Assembly: GCF_013386825.1 (NCBI RefSeq)
Contig: NZ_JACARC010000001.1
Location: 1-40,195, forward strand
Length of the DNA stretch: 40,195 nt
Source: Pseudomonas sp. IPO3778
Lineage (GTDB): Bacteria > Pseudomonadota > Gammaproteobacteria > Pseudomonadales > Pseudomonadaceae
Direction: 5' to 3'
Each line of letters opens with the position of its first letter. Positions within the stretch are counted from its first letter, which is position 1. Below the pieces are notes generated by a model. That model worked only from the letters and a program-made list of their open reading frames with translations. It did no database searches and was not told where the DNA came from. Below, in pieces: positions 35,206 through 40,195 of this stretch. The position numbers were made by a program, and so were the translations under genes.

Positions 35206-36483
35206 TTATTCGACATACGCCCACGTCATCCGGAACGACGCCCCGCCCCACTCCGAATCCAGCACTTCAACCTGCCCGCCGTGCCACTGGCACACTCGCT
35301 GCACCAGCGCCAGGCCCAGGCCGAAGCCACCGGTGCGGCGGTCGCGGCTGGCGTCCAGGCGCAGGAACGGTTCGAAAATCTTCGTCCGCCCTTCCACCGG
35401 CACTCCGGGGCCATCGTCATTGACCCGCACTTCATAGCCGGCGCCAAACTTCACCACGGACACTTCTACGCGCCGGTCGGCGTAGCGGATGGCATTGCGC
35501 AACAGGTTGATCACCGCCCGCGCCATAAAGCGCGGTTCGATGCGGATGTAGTCGACTTCACAGGTGCGCAGCAATAACTGCACCCCCGCTGCTTCGGCCT
35601 CCAGGGCCACGCTGCCGATCACGCTGTCGAGCCAGCTGTGGGCTTCGATACTCTCCCGGGTGATCTGCGTGGCGCCGCGCTCCAGGCTGGCGTAGGTCAA
35701 CAGTTCGGAGACCATTTCTTCCAGCTCACCAAGGTCGGCGTACATGTCGGCGATCAATGCGCGGCTTTGCCGTGGGTCGGCCTGTTGCTTGAGCTGGTCC
35801 AGTTCAAACGACAGCCGCGCAATCGGGGTGCGCAGTTCGTGGGACACCGCGTTGGTCAACTCACGCTGATTGGCGATCAGGCTTTCGATGCGTTCGGCCA
35901 TCTGGTTGAAGTGCCCCGCCAGCTCACGCACCGTGGAGCGGCGCGGCAGCAGGATGCGTGAGCCGAGGTCGTTGTCGCCGAAGCGTTGGGCCGCCAGGCG
36001 GATGTGTTCCAGGTCGCGCCAATGGGGACGTACCCAGAAATACAGGACGATGGCCAGGCACAGCCCAAGGAAACCATACGCCCACAGGTACAGCCACTTG
36101 GGTTCTTCAGGCAGCTTGATTTCGAGCATTTGCTGGCCGCCATCGATATCCACCAGGAACTCCATGAAGTCCCCCCGCACCAACAGCTGCCCGGCGGCCA
36201 GCAGTTGTTGCTCACGCTCGGTCATCGCCAGTTGGTCACGCTGTACCAGTTTCAGCCGCAGCCCATAGTGCGGTTGCAGCTCGGCCAGGCGTGCGGCCCG
36301 CGCATCACCGGTCACCGGCCGCAGTTGCTCCACCAGCCCATACGCCGGGCCGCGCAGGGCTTCGCGGTTGTAGGTTTCGTTGGCCTCCGGCAGCAGTTCA
36401 TCAAAGGTGTAGTTCACCAGCCAGATCGCCCCGGCCAGGCCGATGGCCAGGATGATATACAGACGCAGAAACAGCCTTAGCAT
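35206..36483 (-). CDS. rstB: RstB-like sensor histidine kinase
   Basis: 425 residues. Membrane helices near 4-24 and 134-153 enclose a periplasmic sensor region. HAMP-like linker with the RstB-like signature VRPHWRDLEHIRLAAQRFGD, HisKA box AVSHELRTPIARL, N box NLLRNAIRYAD, G boxes DDGPGVP and GGFGLGLALV. It follows the regulator gene with no gap (TAGATG), with GGGAGG as ribosome site. Similarity to E. coli RstB is clear in the linker and kinase; the signal sensed in Pseudomonas is not visible. The 3' end abuts the 347-bp tandem repeat. Confidence 0.88.
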   Translation of the reverse strand: MLRLFLRLYIILAIGLAGAIWLVNYTFDELLPEANETYNREALRGPAYGLVEQLRPVTGDARAARLAELQPHYGLRLKLVQRDQLAMTEREQQLLAAGQLLVRGDFMEFLVDIDGGQQMLEIKLPEEPKWLYLWAYGFLGLCLAIVLYFWVRPHWRDLEHIRLAAQRFGDNDLGSRILLPRRSTVRELAGHFNQMAERIESLIANQRELTNAVSHELRTPIARLSFELDQLKQQADPRQSRALIADMYADLGELEEMVSELLTYASLERGATQITRESIEAHSWLDSVIGSVALEAEAAGVQLLLRTCEVDYIRIEPRFMARAVINLLRNAIRYADRRVEVSVVKFGAGYEVRVNDDGPGVPVEGRTKIFEPFLRLDASRDRRTGGFGLGLALVQRVCQWHGGQVEVLDSEWGGASFRMTWAYVE

Positions 36484-37191
36484 CTAGACCTCCCAGGCGA
36501 ACGGATTGAACAGGTAGCCCTTGCCCCAGATGGTCTTGATGCACACCGGTTCCCGGGGGTTGTCATTGAGCTTGCCGCGCAGCTTGCTGATGTACACATC
36601 AACGCTGCGGTTGAGCCCGTCGAAGGCGATCCCGCGCATGCGGTTGAGAATGTCATCGCGGGAGAGGATTTTCCCGGCGGCGCTGGCCAGCAACCACAAC
36701 AGTTCGAATTCCATGGTGGTCAGGTCGATCTTCTCGCCGCCCAGGCTCACCACCCGGCAACTGCGGTCGATGGCCAGCCGGCCGAACTCAAGGGACCCGC
36801 GCACCGTGGGTTCCGGGGTCTGGCGCCGCTGCAGGGCACGCAGGCGGGCCAGCAGTACCGGCGGTTTGATCGGCTTGATCACGTAATCGTCGGCGCCGGA
36901 CTCCAGGCCGAGGATATGGTCCAGGTCGTCTTCCTTGGCGGTGAGAATCACGATCGGCGTGTCGGACACATTGCGAATTTCGCGGCACACATGCAGGCCG
37001 CTCTGGCCGGGCAGCATCAGGTCGAGCACGACGATCTTGGGCTTGAACTCCAGGAAGGCCGCCAGGGCCAGGTCACCCCGGTGCACGGCCAGCACCTCGA
37101 AGCCATGCTGGGACAGGAAATGGGCGATCAGCCCTGCCAGCTTCTGATCGTCCTCCACGAGCAAGACCTTGCCGAGACCCAAGTTATCCAT
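36484..37191 (-). CDS. rstA: RstA-like OmpR-family response regulator
   Basis: 235 residues: receiver with Asp14-Asp15, acceptor Asp57 (IVVLDLMLPGQSG) and Lys in VIKPIKPP, then an OmpR/PhoB winged helix (LEFGRLAIDRSCRVV, TTMEFELLWLLAS, FDGLNRSVDVYISKLRGKL, IKTIWGKGYLF). The C-terminus NPFAWEV matches the RstA ending (APHAWE). I prefer ATG 37191 (GGA six bases upstream) to the GTG five codons earlier. It is the first gene of the pair with the RstB-like kinase and is divergent from the MFS gene across about 150 bases, which may be a target promoter. Confidence 0.88.
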   Translation of the reverse strand: MDNLGLGKVLLVEDDQKLAGLIAHFLSQHGFEVLAVHRGDLALAAFLEFKPKIVVLDLMLPGQSGLHVCREIRNVSDTPIVILTAKEDDLDHILGLESGADDYVIKPIKPPVLLARLRALQRRQTPEPTVRGSLEFGRLAIDRSCRVVSLGGEKIDLTTMEFELLWLLASAAGKILSRDDILNRMRGIAFDGLNRSVDVYISKLRGKLNDNPREPVCIKTIWGKGYLFNPFAWEV

Positions 37192-37345
37192 AAATTTCCA
37201 GTGCACGCGCGGATTGAAGTGTGCGCATTATAGGTGGCAAGCTGGCCAACTAAAGCAGCTGGCCATCACTGGCCGACGAAGCTTCATGCTTTTAAGAGTT
37301 TTTAACAAATAGCCTGCAATCTTTAACGCCATCACAGGGAGTTGT

Positions 37346-38545
37346 ATGCGCAAGGATTACCTGGCGTTCTTCATGTCGTTGTTCCTGTCCCGCCTCGCTG
37401 ACCAGATTCTGCTCTTTATCGTGCCGTTGATCGTGTTCCAGACCACCAACAGCGTGTCCTGGGCGGGCCTGGCGTTTTTTGTCGAGTCGTTGCCGCGCTA
37501 CCTGGCGTTCCCGGTGTGCGGGGCCTTGTGCGACAAGTACCCCGCCGTGCGCGTGCTGCATATCAGCCAGGTTTACCGGGCGTTGGCCTGCGTCGCGGCG
37601 GTGCTGCTGTACGGGGTGTTCGACGGCATTTACTGGATCGTCATGCTGTCGGCGTTGTGCGGCGTATTGACCACCCAGGGCATCATGGCCCGGGAAGTGT
37701 TGCTGCCGCATATCTTCAAGCATTACAGCTATGCCAAGACCTTGTCCTACTCGCAGATTGCCGACCAGACCGGGCTGGTGCTGGGCCCGCTGGTGGCCGC
37801 GCTGATGCTGGACGTGTGGGCGTGGCACTGGGTGGTGCTGGGGATTGCCGGGCTGTTCCTGCTGGCCGACGTGGCGATGCGCATCTGGCAACGCAACACC
37901 GCGGTCAACCTGGAGACCTTCGAGCAACACCACGATATCTGGCTGCAACCGCTGCGCATCGCATTCAGGCATATCCGCGACCTGCCGGAGCTGAAAAAAA
38001 TCATCACCCTGGCGGTGGGCGTGAACCTGATCATCGGCGTCACCCTAGCCACCTCGGCGGCCATGGTCATCGGCCAATACGCCGCCGGCAAAGACACCTA
38101 CGCCGGATTGCAAGCGGCGGGCGCGGTGGTGACCATTGTCATCCTGTTCTACCTGGCGCGCGCCTCCCTGCCGCTCAAGGTGCTGGGCGGTTTGTCGTAT
38201 TCGATGATTGCCGTGGGGGCGCTGATCACCGCCATCAGCCCGAACGTATGGGCGTACACCCTGGGCTTCCTGCTGGTGACCGGTTTCGACAAGATGTTCA
38301 ACGTGTACATCCGCAGCACCCGCCAGCGGGTAATCCCGGTCCAGGACTTTGGCAAGACGGTGGGTGTGCTGACCTTGCTCAACAACCTCTCGCAGCCATT
38401 GGCCGGGTTGCTGATTGCACTGCTGGCGGCGCCACTGGGGACGCAGACGGTGATCCTGATACTGGCCGGGATCACCGCGTTGATCGGTGTGGCGGTTGCG
38501 TCAGGCTGGCACGCCACTGTGAAAGCGGAACTCGACGTCGGGTGA
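37346..38545 (+). CDS. MFS transporter
   Basis: 399 residues, strongly hydrophobic along the chain with about ten to twelve membrane helices. N-terminal half: FFMSLFLSRLADQILLFIVPLIVF and the loop CDKYPAVRVLHISQ, an MFS motif A-like position. Central acidic/basic loop about 180-210. It resembles drug or siderophore exporters of the EntS/MFS_3 kind, but the substrate is not inferable. The ribosome site GGGAG is five bases before ATG 37346. The last 45 bases overlap the end of miaE on the other strand. Confidence 0.85.
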   Translation: MRKDYLAFFMSLFLSRLADQILLFIVPLIVFQTTNSVSWAGLAFFVESLPRYLAFPVCGALCDKYPAVRVLHISQVYRALACVAAVLLYGVFDGIYWIVMLSALCGVLTTQGIMAREVLLPHIFKHYSYAKTLSYSQIADQTGLVLGPLVAALMLDVWAWHWVVLGIAGLFLLADVAMRIWQRNTAVNLETFEQHHDIWLQPLRIAFRHIRDLPELKKIITLAVGVNLIIGVTLATSAAMVIGQYAAGKDTYAGLQAAGAVVTIVILFYLARASLPLKVLGGLSYSMIAVGALITAISPNVWAYTLGFLLVTGFDKMFNVYIRSTRQRVIPVQDFGKTVGVLTLLNNLSQPLAGLLIALLAAPLGTQTVILILAGITALIGVAVASGWHATVKAELDVG

Positions 38546-39103
38546 TTCGATCAGTTCCTGCTCGGCGGCGCGCACCCGGTCGATGACCTGGGCAATGTCC
38601 TTGGCGTCGCCGTACTGGTAAGCCAGCTTCAGGTAACCCTGGAAATGCCGGGCCTCGCTTTTCAGCAGGCCAAAGTAGAACTTGCCGAGTTCTTCGTCCA
38701 AATGCGGCACCAGCGCTTCGAAACGCTCGCAACTGCGGGCTTCGATAAACGCGCCGACCACCAGGGTATCCACCAGTTTGACCGGCTCGTGGCTGCGCAC
38801 CACCTTGCGCAAACCCGAGGCGTAGCGGCTGGCGGAGAGCTGGCGCAGTTCGATCTTGCGCTTTTTCATCAAGCGCATGACCTGCTCGTGGTGCACCAAC
38901 TCTTCCCGCGCCAGGCGCGACATCAGGTTGATCAGGTCGACATGGGAATGGTACTTGGCGATCAGGCTCAAGGCGGTGCTGGCGGCTTTGAATTCGCAGT
39001 TCTTGTGGTCGATCAGCAGGGTTTCCTGGTCGGCCAGCGCGGCCTGGACCCAGTCGTCGGGGGTGCGGCAACCGAGGAATTCGTGGATTTCTGGCAGGTT
39101 CAT
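38501..39103 (-). CDS. miaE: tRNA-(ms2io6A37) hydroxylase MiaE
   Basis: 200 residues, normal length. MiaE is a non-heme diiron enzyme that hydroxylates the isopentenyl group of ms2i6A37 in tRNA using O2. Diiron ligand motifs are visible: CEFKAAS (Glu), REELVHHEQ (ExxH), EARSCERFE and SEARHFQGY (ExxH). The start is taken at ATG 39103 (MNLPEIHEF); the longer frame upstream has no family similarity. It converges on the MFS gene with a 45-base overlap of 3' ends. O2-dependent MiaE and the ANR-type Usp gene face away from each other. Confidence 0.92.
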   Translation of the reverse strand: MNLPEIHEFLGCRTPDDWVQAALADQETLLIDHKNCEFKAASTALSLIAKYHSHVDLINLMSRLAREELVHHEQVMRLMKKRKIELRQLSASRYASGLRKVVRSHEPVKLVDTLVVGAFIEARSCERFEALVPHLDEELGKFYFGLLKSEARHFQGYLKLAYQYGDAKDIAQVIDRVRAAEQELIESPDVEFRFHSGVPA

Positions 39104-39177
39104 CGGGCTCACGGGCAAAGAATCACAAAAAGGCCGCCGATTATACCCAGCGCGCCGCAGACCGCCAGCCACCGGGC

Positions 39178-39220
39178 TTGATGTGCATCAACATGACGTG
39201 TGCCGGGCAGCAACTATAGT
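39178..39220 (+). promoter_or_regulatory. ANR/FNR-dependent promoter of the usp gene
   Basis: TTGATGTGCATCAA at 39178-39191 is a perfect ANR/FNR box (TTGAT-N4-ATCAA). A -10 box TATAGT lies at 39215-39220, so the site centre is about 41.5 bases before the predicted start near 39226, the spacing of a class II activator site. This predicts induction of the universal stress protein at low oxygen. Confidence 0.8.
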
Positions 39221-39254
39221 TGTTCCACGCCCACCCTTTTTGGAGAACCCGACC

Positions 39255-40115
39255 ATGCAAGCCGTTCGCAGCATCCTGGTGGTTATCGAGCCCGAGCATT
39301 CGGAAAGCCTGGCCCTCAAGCGCGCCAAGCTGATTGCCGGCGTGACGGGGGCGCACCTGCATTTGTTGGTGTGCGACAAGAAGCACGAGCATTCGGCGAT
39401 GCTGAGCCTGCTCAAGGCGGGTTTGCAGGAGGATGGCTACAGCGTCACCACCGAGCAGGCGTGGAATGACAGCCTGCATGAAACGATCATTGATGTGCAG
39501 CAGGCTGAGGGTTGTGGGTTGGTGGTCAAGCAGCATTTTGCGGACAGCCCGTTGAAAAAGGCCCTGCTGACGCCTGCTGACTGGAAGCTGATGCGCTACT
39601 GCCCGACGCCCGTGTTACTGGTGAAAACGTCCACGCCTTGGGCGGGCGGGGTGATATTGGCGGCCATCGATGTGGGGAATTCCGATGCCGAGCATCAGGC
39701 GTTGCATAACGCGATCATTGATCATGGGTTTGATATTGCCAGCCTGGCCAAGGCCCAACTGCATGTGATCAGTGCGCATCCTTCGCCGATGCTGTCGGCG
39801 GCGGATCCGGTGTTTCAGCTCAAGGAGACCATCGAGGCGCGTTATCGTGAGCAGTGCAAGGCGTTTCAGGCGGAGTTCGACATTGATGACACCCACCTGC
39901 ATATCGAGGAAGGGCCGGCGGATGTGTTGATTCCCCATGCGGTGCACAAGTGGCAGGCGGCGGTGACCATCATCGGCACGGTGGCGCGGACCGGGATTTC
40001 CGGGGCGTTGATCGGGAACACGGCGGAGGTGGTGCTGGATGCGGTGGACAGTGATGTGTTGGTGCTCAAGCCGCAGGAGTTGATGGATCATCTGGAGGAG
40101 TTGGCGAATGGGTGA
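39255..40115 (+). CDS. UspE-like tandem universal stress protein
   Basis: 286 residues with two Usp domains (about 1-135 and 140-280). The first lacks a clear nucleotide motif; the second ends with GTVARTGISGALIGNTAEVV, close to the UspE form of the G-2x-G-9x-G(N/S) site, and VLVLKP. UspE-type proteins help survival in stress and oxygen limitation. The start ATG 39255 has GGAG nine bases upstream; the frame is open far upstream but that part has no similarity. A perfect ANR box and -10 box directly precede it, which fits the known ANR control of several Pseudomonas usp genes. Confidence 0.88.
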   Translation: MQAVRSILVVIEPEHSESLALKRAKLIAGVTGAHLHLLVCDKKHEHSAMLSLLKAGLQEDGYSVTTEQAWNDSLHETIIDVQQAEGCGLVVKQHFADSPLKKALLTPADWKLMRYCPTPVLLVKTSTPWAGGVILAAIDVGNSDAEHQALHNAIIDHGFDIASLAKAQLHVISAHPSPMLSAADPVFQLKETIEARYREQCKAFQAEFDIDDTHLHIEEGPADVLIPHAVHKWQAAVTIIGTVARTGISGALIGNTAEVVLDAVDSDVLVLKPQELMDHLEELANG

Positions 40116-40129
40116 TTTGGAGCGGGGGG

Positions 40130-40165
40130 CATATCCGTTGCTGCGGTAACGGCCGCCTATGGTTC
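40130..40165 (-). repeat. Right copy of the 36-bp inverted repeat, with hairpin
   Basis: Exact reverse complement of positions 1-36. The element continues with CCGCC-cttac-GGCGG (40165-40179) followed by TCACTTTTGG, which could end the usp transcript, 50 bases after its stop codon. Confidence 0.85.
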
Positions 40166-40195
40166 CGCCCTTACGGCGGGTCACTTTTGGAAAAG

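Overview
The window looks like a piece of a Pseudomonas chromosome, most likely from the P. fluorescens group. The signs are GC-rich coding sequence, REP-type palindromes, an ANR box, miaE, an RstAB-like pair, and a KaiC/CheB/CheR/hybrid-kinase signalling block. This assignment rests on gene content and repeats only; no rRNA or marker gene is present.

Layout. 1-2175: a short repeat, a bestrophin-type channel and a membrane-anchored TPR protein. 2297-5466: a translationally coupled KaiC-like ATPase and hybrid histidine kinase. 5606-10351: a 1581-residue toxin/effector-like protein with a YopT/AvrPphB-type (C58) cysteine protease signature and a C-terminal ADP-ribosyltransferase-like R-S-E signature. 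10422: a remnant of a second copy of that gene's start. 10474-17026 (minus): a five-gene signalling operon made of a receiver, a REC-kinase, CheB-like and CheR-like proteins, and a CHASE3-GAF-kinase with three receivers. 17306-20950: a second large protein sharing the scaffold and C58 triad but lacking the ART domain. 21157: an orphan receiver. 21748-27339: a run of exported proteins (three beta-barrel 'MetA/phenol-degradation-type' proteins, DUF1254/DUF1214, DUF2092, a Pro-rich protein). 27364-28829: a truncated moxR meeting a DUF3313 lipoprotein gene tail to tail at an apparent deletion junction. 29026-34032: a seven-heme cytochrome c with HEAT/TPR tail, a serine-hydrolase-fold protein lacking its nucleophile, and a MipA/OmpV barrel. 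33967-35197: a 347-bp tandem repeat, 3.5 copies. 35206-40115: rstB/rstA-like genes, an MFS transporter, miaE, and a UspE-like gene behind a class II-type ANR promoter. The two window ends carry the same 36-bp sequence in inverted orientation.

Most interesting part: the two giant paralogues sit in the gaps of what otherwise reads as one signalling block (KaiC-HK | RR-HK-CheB-CheR-HK | RR). Together with the fossil start this suggests repeated insertion, duplication and loss of effector genes there. Their N-termini lack acidic residues and are rich in Ser, Pro, Gln or Thr, as in type III effectors, but no secretion genes, chaperone or convincing hrp box are visible, so the delivery route is unknown. 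Other signs of genome remodelling are the moxR/DUF3313 junction, the tandem duplication that copies the end of mipA, and a heme-less paralogue (1117-2175) of the cytochrome's C-terminal half (29026-31278) about 28 kb away.
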